From Phenylobacterium sp. (GTDB lineage Bacteria > Pseudomonadota > Alphaproteobacteria > Caulobacterales > Caulobacteraceae), in assembly GCF_004799515.1 (NCBI RefSeq), contig NZ_SSMX01000038.1, forward strand, positions 1-55,317: a DNA stretch of 55,317 bases. The letters are read 5' to 3'. Shown in pieces: positions 47,193-54,734 of the stretch. Position 1 is the stretch's first letter. Each line of letters begins with the position of its first letter. Under the pieces are notes generated by a model. The model searched no databases. It worked only from the letters and a program-made list of their open reading frames with translations, and was not told where the DNA came from. A program made the position numbers and the translations under genes.

Positions 47193-48073
47193 TTGACGAA
47201 GCAGGCCTTCCCGGCGGCCTTCAGCTTGTCGCAGAACGCGGTGGCGGCGGCGCGGCCGCCGAAGCCGGTGACCTGGACGCGGAACAGGGTCTTGCCGTCC
47301 TTGTCGACCTTCTCGACGTTCTTGCCCTTGCCGGCGGCGAGGCCGGGGGCGACGGCGGCGGCCTCGCTCCACGCCTTGTCGGCCAGGGCCTGGGACGAGA
47401 CGGCGCCGATCTGCACGGCGGCGACGCCAGCCACCTTGGCCGCCGGAGCCTGCGCAGGCGCAGGCGCGGCCTTCGCAGCCTTGGCGGGTTCCGGCTTGGC
47501 CGGGACGGCTTTCGCCGGAGGCGGCTCGGTCTTGGCGACTGCGACAGGCTTGGCCGCAGGCGGCGCCGCGGCCTTCGGAGCCTCAACCTTGGGCGCGGGC
47601 GCTGCGGCGGGCGGCGCGGCGGGAAGCGCCGGACGCAGGGTCGGCGCAGGCGCGGCCTGGACGGGCGCAGTCTGGGCGACCGTCACCGGCGGAGTCGGCG
47701 GCGGAACGGTGACGCGCGACTGCGGCTGCTCCGGCGGCGGCGCGAACTTCGGGGTGATGGCGTCGGACGGCGCCTTGCCGCCCTCGGTCTTGTAGATCTG
47801 CAGGCCGGCGGCGGGGTCCTGCGGCTGGGCCTCGTCGGGCGGCGGCGCCTTCATGGCGGCGACCGGCGCGCCGACCGCCTGCGGCGGCTGGCCGGCGTGA
47901 CGGATGCCCGAGCGGTAGAACATCATCATCACCAGCGCCAGGCCCGCCAGGACCAGGGCCGAGAGGATCAGGGCGAAGGGCATGGGCCGCGCCCCGCGCA
48001 CCGGCTGGCGCGCGTCGAAGCTGAGCGGCGCGTCGGTGGGAGGCGTATAGGCGCCGCGCTCGTGATCGGACAT
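47189..48073 (-). CDS. ftsN: SPOR-domain division protein, FtsN-like
   Basis: The 294-residue protein has a short cytoplasmic N-terminus, one helix (PFALILSALVLAGLALVMMM), a long Ala/Pro/Lys-rich periplasmic linker and a C-terminal SPOR domain (about residues 215-294, VAAVQIGAVSSQALADKAWS) that binds denuded glycan strands at the division site. Order ftsN-nagZ-scpA-scpB-tatA matches Caulobacter, where the SPOR gene at this place is FtsN. FtsN sequences diverge outside SPOR, so identification leans on position. Translation is coupled to nagZ by GTGA. Confidence 0.82.
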   Translation of the reverse strand: MSDHERGAYTPPTDAPLSFDARQPVRGARPMPFALILSALVLAGLALVMMMFYRSGIRHAGQPPQAVGAPVAAMKAPPPDEAQPQDPAAGLQIYKTEGGKAPSDAITPKFAPPPEQPQSRVTVPPPTPPVTVAQTAPVQAAPAPTLRPALPAAPPAAAPAPKVEAPKAAAPPAAKPVAVAKTEPPPAKAVPAKPEPAKAAKAAPAPAQAPAAKVAGVAAVQIGAVSSQALADKAWSEAAAVAPGLAAGKGKNVEKVDKDGKTLFRVQVTGFGGRAAATAFCDKLKAAGKACFVK

Positions 48074-48320
48074 CGAAGGCTCCCGCGGGGGCGCGTCCGG
48101 ATCGCCGAATCGCGCGCTAGAGGCGGCAGTCTAGCCGAGCCCGCGCCCGTCCAACCGCCCTGCCCGCCGATTTCTGTGCGCAGACCACGCCGGAAGTTTG
48201 GCGCGCGGCGGCCGACGGCCGCGTGACGAGTTCATTATGCGAGACACATAAGAGAAACATAATACGTGCAATCGACCCACCGCGGGGACGACTCGAGCCC
48301 CACGTACGGGTGAAGCCGAG
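48074..48320. other. AT-rich divergent spacer between ftsN and hydroxylase gene
   Basis: This 247-base gap must carry promoters for both genes. Unlike the rest of the window it has an A/T-rich patch with ATTATG (48234-48239), CATAAT (48258-48263) and two copies of ACATAA eleven bases apart. In other alphaproteobacteria, argS occupies this neighbourhood. Confidence 0.5.
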
Positions 48321-49613
48321 TTGAGTGAGACCAAGCCACAGGATCAGCACATCCGGGAGCTGGTCGGCGCCAGCGTCCAGGCCGCCGCGATCGGCCGGCC
48401 CTATGACGCTGAGCGGTTGATGCGGCAGGCCGAGAACGAGGCGCCGAACCATCCCCTGGTCCTGAACGAGATCGGCAGGCGCAAGCTCCTGGCGCGCGAT
48501 CCGGCAGGCGCCCTGGCGGCCCTGGAGCTGGCCTTGAAGGCTGAGCCCGGCAATCCCGCCTACCTGCTGAATCTGGCCACAGCGCTTCGCGACCTGAACC
48601 GGCGCGAGGAGGAACTGGCGGCGCTGAACCGCGTGCTGCTGGCCGAGCCCACCAACATGCGCGCCCTGCTGCAGGTGGCGGCCCTCCACGAACACCTGCA
48701 GGACACCCGGGCGGCGGCGGCGACCTACCGCAAGGCGATGATGATGATTCCGCCGGGCGCGCAGATTCCGCCAGAGATGCGCATGATCGTCGAGCACGCG
48801 CGGGCCGTGGTGGCGGCCAACAGCCGCGCCCTGGAAAGCTTCCTGGACGAGCACCTGCGCCCGGTCCGCGACCGCCACGCGGGCGAGGCCACCGGCCGGT
48901 TCGACAAGTCGCTGGCGACCTATCTGCAGAAGCGACGGGTCTACCGCCCGCAGCCCACCTTCCTCTATGTGCCCGAACTGCCCGCCATTGAGTTCTTCCC
49001 GCGCGAGGATTTCCCCTGGCTCGACACGATCGAGGCGGCGACCGACGACATCCGCGAGGAGCTGATCGGCGTCCTGGCCGACGGCCCTGAGGTGCTGGAG
49101 CCCTACATCGCCCGGCAGGCCACGCCGGACGAGAAGTGGCGGGCGCTGAACAACTCCCGCAGCTGGGGCGTCTTCTATCTGTGGCGGGCCGGCGAAGCCG
49201 TGGCCGACAACATGGCCCGCTGCCCCAAGACCGTGGCGGCGCTGCAGGCCTGGCCGCAGTGCGACTTGCCGGGCTCGGCGCCGACGGCGGTGTTCTCGAT
49301 CCTGGAGCCGCGCACCCGCATCCCGCCCCACACCGGGGTCAACAACGCCCGCCTGATCTGCCACCTGCCGCTGATCGTGCCGCCCGGGTGCGGCTTCCGA
49401 GTTGGGGCGGAGACGCGGCCGTGGGAGCCCGGCAAGGCCTTTGTTTTCGACGACACCATCGAACACGAGGCCTGGAACAACAGCGGCGAGGCCCGCGCCG
49501 TGCTGATCTTCGACATCTGGAACCCCTATGTCAGCGAGGCCGAGCAGGAGATGGTCAGCGCCCTGACCCGCGGGGTCGAGGCCTTCTACGGGGAGCTGCC
49601 GTCCTACCTCTGA
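48321..49613 (+). CDS. TPR/aspartyl-asparaginyl beta-hydroxylase family protein
   Basis: The 430-residue protein has TPR-like helices in residues 15-150 (YDAERLMRQAENEAPNHP, GNPAYLLNLATALRDLNRRE) and a C-terminal hydroxylase domain. The iron and 2-oxoglutarate sites are suggested by PPHTGVNNARLICHLPLI and FVFDDTIEHEAWNNSGEARA, where His residues bracket the family's H-x-H pattern. Related enzymes hydroxylate Asp or Asn side chains of proteins or lipids. It starts at TTG 48321 because no ATG lies nearby in frame. It is transcribed away from ftsN and faces dgt. Confidence 0.85.
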   Translation: MSETKPQDQHIRELVGASVQAAAIGRPYDAERLMRQAENEAPNHPLVLNEIGRRKLLARDPAGALAALELALKAEPGNPAYLLNLATALRDLNRREEELAALNRVLLAEPTNMRALLQVAALHEHLQDTRAAAATYRKAMMMIPPGAQIPPEMRMIVEHARAVVAANSRALESFLDEHLRPVRDRHAGEATGRFDKSLATYLQKRRVYRPQPTFLYVPELPAIEFFPREDFPWLDTIEAATDDIREELIGVLADGPEVLEPYIARQATPDEKWRALNNSRSWGVFYLWRAGEAVADNMARCPKTVAALQAWPQCDLPGSAPTAVFSILEPRTRIPPHTGVNNARLICHLPLIVPPGCGFRVGAETRPWEPGKAFVFDDTIEHEAWNNSGEARAVLIFDIWNPYVSEAEQEMVSALTRGVEAFYGELPSYL

Positions 49614-49620
49614 GCCCGGC

Positions 49621-50799
49621 TCAGTGCAGCGAATCCAGGTGGAAGAGCTTGCGGTGCTCCTCGATGGCGTAGCGGTCGGTCATGCCGGCGATATAGTCGC
49701 AGACCACCCGGGCGCGGCCGGCCTCGTTGCGGTGCTGGGTGCGGGCGTACCATTCGCCCGGCAGGACGTCGGGCTCGGCCAGGAACAGCTGGAACATCTC
49801 GGCCAGCATGCGCCGCGCCTGGCTGCGGGTGCGGTTCACCTTCCAGTGCCGGTACATCCGCTCCATCAGGAAGGCCCGAAGCGCGCCCAGGTCCTCGGCC
49901 ATGTCGCGGGAGAAGGCCACCAGGGCCTGGCCCAGGTTGCGCACATCCTCCGCCGAGGCCACGCCGTCCGCCTTGGCCCGGCGCTGGGTTTCGGCCAGCA
50001 CGTCCTCGACCATGGCGCCGATCATCCGGCGGACCGCCTCCAGCCGCAGGATGCCGGGTTCGCACTGCGGGAAGTCAGCCTCGGCGCTCACCACATGCGG
50101 CCCGATCAGCGGGATCGATTTCAGCTCATCCAGGTTGAACAGGCCCGCCTGAATCCCGTCATCCACGTCGTGGTTGTTGTAGGCGATGTCGTCGGCGAGC
50201 GCGGCAACCTGGGCCTCGGCCGAGGCCCAGCCGGACAGCCGCAGGTCGTAGTCGGCGTCGAACTCGGCGATGGCGCTCCAGGAGGGCTTCTCCAGCTTAT
50301 CGGCTACCGGCCCGTTGTGTTTGATGATCCCCTCCAGGGTCTCCCAGGTGAGATTGAGGCCGTCGAAGCGCGGATAGCGGCGCTCCAGCCGGGTCACCAC
50401 CCGGAAGGTCTGCACATTGTGGTCGAAACCGCCGAAGGCCTGCATCTGGATCTGCAGCTCGTCCTCGCCGGCATGGCCGAACGGCGGATGGCCGAGGTCG
50501 TGGGCCAGCGCGATGGTCTCGGCGAGGTCGGCGTCGAGGCCCAAAGCCGTGGCCAGGGACCGGGCGATCTGCGCCACCTCCAGGCTGTGGGTCAGGCGGG
50601 TGCGGAAATGGTCGCCCTCGTGGGCCACGAAGACCTGGGTCTTCTCCTTGAGCCGGCGGAAGGCGGTGCAGTGGATGATGCGGTCGCGGTCGCGGGCGAA
50701 GGGCGTGCGCGTGCGGCTTTCCGGCTCGGCGACCTTGCGGCCCCGCGACTGGGCGGGGTCCTCGGCGTAGGGCGCGCGGGCGGGCAAGGTTGCGGCCAT
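49621..50799 (-). CDS. dgt: dGTP triphosphohydrolase
   Basis: The 392-residue HD-domain enzyme removes triphosphate from dGTP or other dNTPs. The HD motif is in [19 protein letters not shown], with [20 protein letters not shown] and [14 protein letters not shown] completing the metal site, and [17 protein letters not shown] downstream. Length is at the short end of the family. Its neighbour erpA is divergent, 82 bases away; the usual dgt-argS order is not seen here. Confidence 0.93.
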   Translation of the reverse strand: MAATLPARAPYAEDPAQSRGRKVAEPESRTRTPFARDRDRIIHCTAFRRLKEKTQVFVAHEGDHFRTRLTHSLEVAQIARSLATALGLDADLAETIALAHDLGHPPFGHAGEDELQIQMQAFGGFDHNVQTFRVVTRLERRYPRFDGLNLTWETLEGIIKHNGPVADKLEKPSWSAIAEFDADYDLRLSGWASAEAQVAALADDIAYNNHDVDDGIQAGLFNLDELKSIPLIGPHVVSAEADFPQCEPGILRLEAVRRMIGAMVEDVLAETQRRAKADGVASAEDVRNLGQALVAFSRDMAEDLGALRAFLMERMYRHWKVNRTRSQARRMLAEMFQLFLAEPDVLPGEWYARTQHRNEAGRARVVCDYIAGMTDRYAIEEHRKLFHLDSLH

Positions 50800-50881
50800 C
50801 TGACCCCTCTATAGCGACAGCCTCTTGGTCGAAGCCGCAGTCGCCCTCATATAGGGCAGGCGTTTCATTCGTCTAACCGGC

Positions 50882-51214
50882 ATGACCACGACAGACCTCA
50901 CCCTCAGCGCCGCCGCGGCGCAACGCATCCACGCCATCGGCCAGGCCGAGGGCAAGCCTGTCATGCTGCGCGTGGCGGTGGAGGGCGGCGGCTGTTCTGG
51001 CTTCCAGTACCAGTTCGATCTGGTGGAAGACGCCCAGGCCGACGACCTGCGGATCGAGCGCGATGGCGCCGCGGCCCTGGTGGACGAGATGTCCCTGGTG
51101 CTGCTGAAGGGTTCCGAGATCGATTTCGTCGACGAGTTGGCCGGCGCGGAGTTCCGGGTGCGCAACCCCAACGCCAAGACCAGCTGCGGCTGCGGCGTCA
51201 GCTTCTCAATCTGA
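50882..51214 (+). CDS. erpA: Iron-sulfur cluster insertion protein ErpA
   Basis: The 110-residue A-type carrier holds a [2Fe-2S] or [4Fe-4S] cluster and passes it to client proteins. The three cluster cysteines appear in GGCSGFQY and KTSCGCGVSFSI. The family opening LTLSAAAAQRIHAI and VDEMSLVLLKGSEIDFVDEL fit ErpA/IscA. The gene ends with a 17-base overlap with the convergent RsbW-like gene. Confidence 0.94.
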   Translation: MTTTDLTLSAAAAQRIHAIGQAEGKPVMLRVAVEGGGCSGFQYQFDLVEDAQADDLRIERDGAAALVDEMSLVLLKGSEIDFVDELAGAEFRVRNPNAKTSCGCGVSFSI

Positions 51215-51623
51215 GCGTCAGCCGGTTGCGGCCCCGCACGCGCCGGTAGTCCTCGACCTCGGACCAGGCCGCGATCAGCGCGAGACCCGCACCGCCGCCG
51301 CGCTCCAGGTTAGGGCCCGTGTCGGCGGCCTCCCTAAGATCGAAGGCCACGCCGGCATCGCTGAACGCCAGCCGCACGCCCTGCCCCGCCCTCTCCAGGC
51401 GCAGCGTGACCAGGCTGTCCGGAGCTGGGCGTCCGTGCTCGACGATGTTGGCGACCCACTCCTCGACGATCACCGCCAGCCGGTCGGAGGCGTCGGCGCC
51501 CAGGCCCGCGGTCCCGGCGAATGTCCGCGCGGCCGATAGCGCGCGCGTCACCGTTCCGGGCCCGACCGCCAGTCGTACGGTCGTCGCCGGTTGGGTGTCG
51601 GACTCGGCGCGAGGCTTTGCTAT
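51198..51623 (-). CDS. RsbW-like histidine-kinase-fold ATPase, start uncertain
   Basis: This short protein has the GHKL ATPase fold of anti-sigma kinases such as RsbW: N-box EEWVANIVEHG, G1 box SDAGVAFD and G2 region GGAGLALIAAWSEVEDYRR. It would bind or phosphorylate a STAS antagonist, but no STAS gene is visible here. No canonical start codon precedes the first strand; GTG at 51551 gives a protein lacking it, while the region I annotate extends to 51623 on homology grounds. It overlaps the end of erpA by 17 bases and is divergent from the FecR gene 33 bases away. Confidence 0.72.
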   Translation of the reverse strand: MAKPRAESDTQPATTVRLAVGPGTVTRALSAARTFAGTAGLGADASDRLAVIVEEWVANIVEHGRPAPDSLVTLRLERAGQGVRLAFSDAGVAFDLREAADTGPNLERGGGAGLALIAAWSEVEDYRRVRGRNRLTLRLRS

Positions 51624-51656
51624 GACGGGCGGCCTGTCGGACGTTGGGGGTAAGCG

Positions 51657-52091
51657 ATGATCAGGACGATCGCAGCAGGATTGCTGATCGCAGGGTTTGT
51701 GTCGACGGCTGCGGCCGCCGCCGATATCGGCCGCATCAAGACGGTGGCGGGCGAGGCCAGCATCGTACGCGGGACGAGCACCGTCCCCGCCACCGCCGGC
51801 GCCACGCTCAACGTCAAGGACGAGCTGACCACCGGCAAGGACGGCCGCATCGGCATCACCTTCATCGACAACAGCCGTTTCGCGGTCGGGCCGAACGCCC
51901 ACATCGCGCTGGCCGAATTCGAGTTCGACGACACCACCCACAAGGGCAGCTCCCTGACCCAGGTCGACCGCGGCTCGCTGGCCATCGTCTCCGGCCAGAT
52001 CGCCAAGGAAAACAAGGACGCCATGAAGGTGAAGACGCCCACCTCGCTGCTGGCGGCGCGCGGCACCCGCTTCGTCGTCGACGTGCCGTGA
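51657..52091 (+). CDS. FecR-domain secreted protein
   Basis: The 144-residue protein has a signal peptide (MIRTIAAGLLIAGFVSTAAA) and a FecR domain with the phrases VAGEASIVRG, NVKDELTTGKDGRIGITFID and a final SLLAARGTRFVVDVP. It lacks the transmembrane and cytoplasmic parts of classical FecR signal transducers, so it is more likely a free periplasmic protein. It overlaps the OmpA-like lipoprotein gene by four bases, so the two are translated together. ATG 51657 gives a proper signal peptide. Confidence 0.86.
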   Translation: MIRTIAAGLLIAGFVSTAAAAADIGRIKTVAGEASIVRGTSTVPATAGATLNVKDELTTGKDGRIGITFIDNSRFAVGPNAHIALAEFEFDDTTHKGSSLTQVDRGSLAIVSGQIAKENKDAMKVKTPTSLLAARGTRFVVDVP

Positions 52092-52672
52092 GGCGCTGGC
52101 TGCTCCTGGCGCTGCCGCCGCTGCTGGCCGCCTGCGCATCGACGCCCGGCGGCTCGGTGACCCTCTTGCCCGGCGAGCCCGGGGCCAAGGTGGGCGCGGT
52201 GGCGGTGTTCGATCCGAAGACCGGCGCGGAACAGGGCGTGTTGACCGCCGAGAACACCCGGACCCGGCTGGGCGCGAAATTCGCCGCCAAGCCGGTTGAC
52301 CCCAAGGCCTATGCGGCGCTCACCGACGCCCTGCCGCCGCCGGCGGCGCACTTCACCCTCTATTTCGTCGAGGGCGCCACCACGCTCACGCCGGAGTCCC
52401 AGCCGGAGCTGCAGAAGGTGTTCGCCGAGATCGCCAGGCGGCCGGGCGCCGAGGTGCAGATCACCGGCCACACCGACACCGTCGGCAAGGAAAGCGACAA
52501 CGACATGCTGTCGCTCAAACGCGCCCGCGACATCCGCGAAGCCCTGATCGCCCAGGGGCTCAACCCGGCGATCAGCCGCGCCGTCGGCCGTGGCGAACGC
52601 GAACTCCTCGTGCAGACCCCGGACAACACCGCCGAGCCGCGCAACCGCCGCGTGGAGATCATCGTCCGCTAG
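52088..52672 (+). CDS. OmpA-like peptidoglycan-binding lipoprotein
   Basis: The 194-residue lipoprotein has a signal ending in LLAAC and a C-terminal OmpA domain (about residues 95-194): LYFVEGATTLTPESQPELQK, VQITGHTDTVGKESDNDMLS, RARDIREALIAQGL and the end PRNRRVEIIVR, matching peptidoglycan-binding OmpA/Pal proteins. It should tether the outer membrane to the wall. Its GTG start overlaps the FecR-domain stop in GTGA. Its stop shares CTAG with the CHASE2-phosphatase gene. Confidence 0.9.
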   Translation: MRRWLLLALPPLLAACASTPGGSVTLLPGEPGAKVGAVAVFDPKTGAEQGVLTAENTRTRLGAKFAAKPVDPKAYAALTDALPPPAAHFTLYFVEGATTLTPESQPELQKVFAEIARRPGAEVQITGHTDTVGKESDNDMLSLKRARDIREALIAQGLNPAISRAVGRGERELLVQTPDNTAEPRNRRVEIIVR

Positions 52673-54684
52673 AGGCGGCGCACCGCCAGCACGGTGAGGT
52701 CGTCGCTCGCCTCCTGGCCGGCCTCGAAGGCGCGTACGGCGGCCACCAGGGCATCGACCGTTTGTGGCAAGGGCCGCGGCGGGCCGCCCACCACCGCCAT
52801 GGCCCGCGCGCGGTCGAACAGCTGGCCTTGCGGGTCCTGCGCCTCGGTCACCCCGTCGGTGAAGCAGACCAGGGTTTCGCCGGGGGCGAGCGCGTGGCGC
52901 TCCACCGGATAGGGGAAATCCTCGACGACGCAGAGGGCCGGGCCGCCATCCAGGCGAAGTTCGCGCACTGCGCCCTGGGCGTCGACCAGCAGCGGGTTCT
53001 CGTGCCCGGCGCTGACCAGGTCGAGGGTCCCGTCGGCGAGGTCCAACACGCCCACCAGCAGGGACACCGCCATCATCTGGCCGTTGTCCCGGGAGAGCTC
53101 GGCGTTGATGCCGTCCAGGGCCGCGTCCAGGCCGAGCTGGGGGCGCATCAGGAAGCTGCGCGACAGGGCCTTGGACAGCGCCATGAACAGCGAAGCCGGC
53201 ACGCCCTTGCCGGTGACGTCGCCCACCAGGAAGCACAGCCGGCCGGGGTCGATCATGAAGGCGTCGTAGAGGTCGCCGCCGACGCTGCGGGCCGGCTGCA
53301 GCACAGCGTCGATCTCGACGGCGCCGCAGACCCGGCGCAGCGCCGCGCGCGGCAGCAGCATGCCGGACTGGATCTCGCTCGCCGCCGAGAGTTCGCCCGC
53401 GATCTTCGCCGCCGACAGGCGCTCCTCGTCCAGGGCCGCGCGTAGCTGCGTCTGGGCCCGACGACCCTCGACGAACAGCACCGCCACCATCCCCGCCGCG
53501 GTCGCCACGCCGGGGCCCAGCACCGGCGTCGGATCGAGCAGCAGCCCCCGCAGGAAGGCGAGGTAGCTGCCGCCCACCACCAGCACGCCCAGCCCGACCG
53601 CGCCCGCCGCCATGGCCCGCAGGCCCAGGCTCGGCGTCAACCACCAGGCGGCCAGCGCCATGGCCAGACCCAAGCCCCACTCCAGCAGGGGCGCCCAGTC
53701 CGGCCGGTCGAGGCCGCCCGCGCCGGCGATGGCGTTCACCGCCTCGGCCTGCACCAGCACGCCGTAGGTCTGGGTCTGCAGGGGCGTCGTGACCAGGTCG
53801 GAGGTGCCGGCCGCGGTCAGGCCCACCAGCACGATCTTACCCGCGAAGGCCTTGGCCGGGACGCCGCTGCGCAGCAGGTCCGCCGCCGAGGTGATGGCCG
53901 ATCCCGGCAGGCCGCGGAAGCGCAGCGCCAGGTCTCCCTGCGCGTCGGTCGGCAGGCGGTGACGGCCGAGTTGCACGGCCTGCAGCCGTCCCGCGCGGGA
54001 AATCAGCGCCGCGCCATCCTCGCCCTCGGCCACCCGCACCAGTTCCAGCGCCAGGCCGGGCGTCAGCGCGCCGGCCGCCTTCGCCAGCAGCGGCACGCGC
54101 CGCGTCGCCCCGTCGGGGTCCTTGGGGCCGTTCACTAGGCCGTGGCCCAGGGCCGCGCCGTCGAGGAGCGGCAGGTTGACGACGGCCTGCGGATAGATCG
54201 GCAGGCCTACAGGGACCGCCCCGGCGAACTGAGCTTCCGGCGGCAGGGGCGCGTCCGCCCCCACGGCGTCGACGGAGCCCTGGTCGACGCCGGCGCGGGC
54301 CAGCACCACGGGGCTGCGGCCGATCACCCGGGCGAAGACCGCGTCCATGGAGGGCAGCTTGCGGATCTCCGCGGCGGTGGCCGGCGGCAGTTCTGGATAG
54401 AGATCGGCGAACAGGCCCGGCGTCGTGCGGTCAGGCTCCGGGAACAGGAAATCGAAGCCGATGGCCTCGGCCCCGCGGCTGGCGATGGCCTCGGTCAGCC
54501 GGGCCATGACGTAGCGCGACCAGGGCCAGCCGCCGACCGCCGCGAGACTGGGCGCGTCGATCAACACCACCTGCGCCTTGGACGGCGCCGCGGCCGCGGG
54601 CGTGAGGCGCTGGTAGAGGTCGAACAGCGGCTGGCGGATGTCTCCGCCCGAGATCAGGATCGCCAACACCGTCAGCACCGCCAC
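52669..54684 (-). CDS. CHASE2 sensor / SpoIIE-type PP2C phosphatase
   Basis: The 671-residue membrane protein has an N-terminal helix, a periplasmic CHASE2 domain (about residues 30-330: VVLIDAPSLAAVGGWPWSRY and AIGFDFLFPEPDR), three membrane helices (about 345-420), a linker and a cytosolic SpoIIE phosphatase (about 450-671) with metal sites SVGGDLYDAF, VGDVTGKGVPASLFMA, SAGHENPLLV and ASDDLTVL. It would sense an envelope signal and dephosphorylate a partner, typically a STAS antagonist of an anti-sigma kinase. The GTG start at 54684 clips the first helix; a CTG lies upstream. Confidence 0.93.
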   Translation of the reverse strand: MAVLTVLAILISGGDIRQPLFDLYQRLTPAAAAPSKAQVVLIDAPSLAAVGGWPWSRYVMARLTEAIASRGAEAIGFDFLFPEPDRTTPGLFADLYPELPPATAAEIRKLPSMDAVFARVIGRSPVVLARAGVDQGSVDAVGADAPLPPEAQFAGAVPVGLPIYPQAVVNLPLLDGAALGHGLVNGPKDPDGATRRVPLLAKAAGALTPGLALELVRVAEGEDGAALISRAGRLQAVQLGRHRLPTDAQGDLALRFRGLPGSAITSAADLLRSGVPAKAFAGKIVLVGLTAAGTSDLVTTPLQTQTYGVLVQAEAVNAIAGAGGLDRPDWAPLLEWGLGLAMALAAWWLTPSLGLRAMAAGAVGLGVLVVGGSYLAFLRGLLLDPTPVLGPGVATAAGMVAVLFVEGRRAQTQLRAALDEERLSAAKIAGELSAASEIQSGMLLPRAALRRVCGAVEIDAVLQPARSVGGDLYDAFMIDPGRLCFLVGDVTGKGVPASLFMALSKALSRSFLMRPQLGLDAALDGINAELSRDNGQMMAVSLLVGVLDLADGTLDLVSAGHENPLLVDAQGAVRELRLDGGPALCVVEDFPYPVERHALAPGETLVCFTDGVTEAQDPQGQLFDRARAMAVVGGPPRPLPQTVDALVAAVRAFEAGQEASDDLTVLAVRRL

Positions 54685-54734
54685 GGCGAGGCCGGACAGG
54701 CGGACGCGCAGGCGCGCCGCGGGATCGAGCTCGT

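Noticed and set aside
51644..52087. Upstream extension of the OmpA lipoprotein over the FecR gene
   Set aside because: It gives no signal peptide and lies in the wrong frame over a protein with one; the GTG at 52088 gives a proper lipobox.
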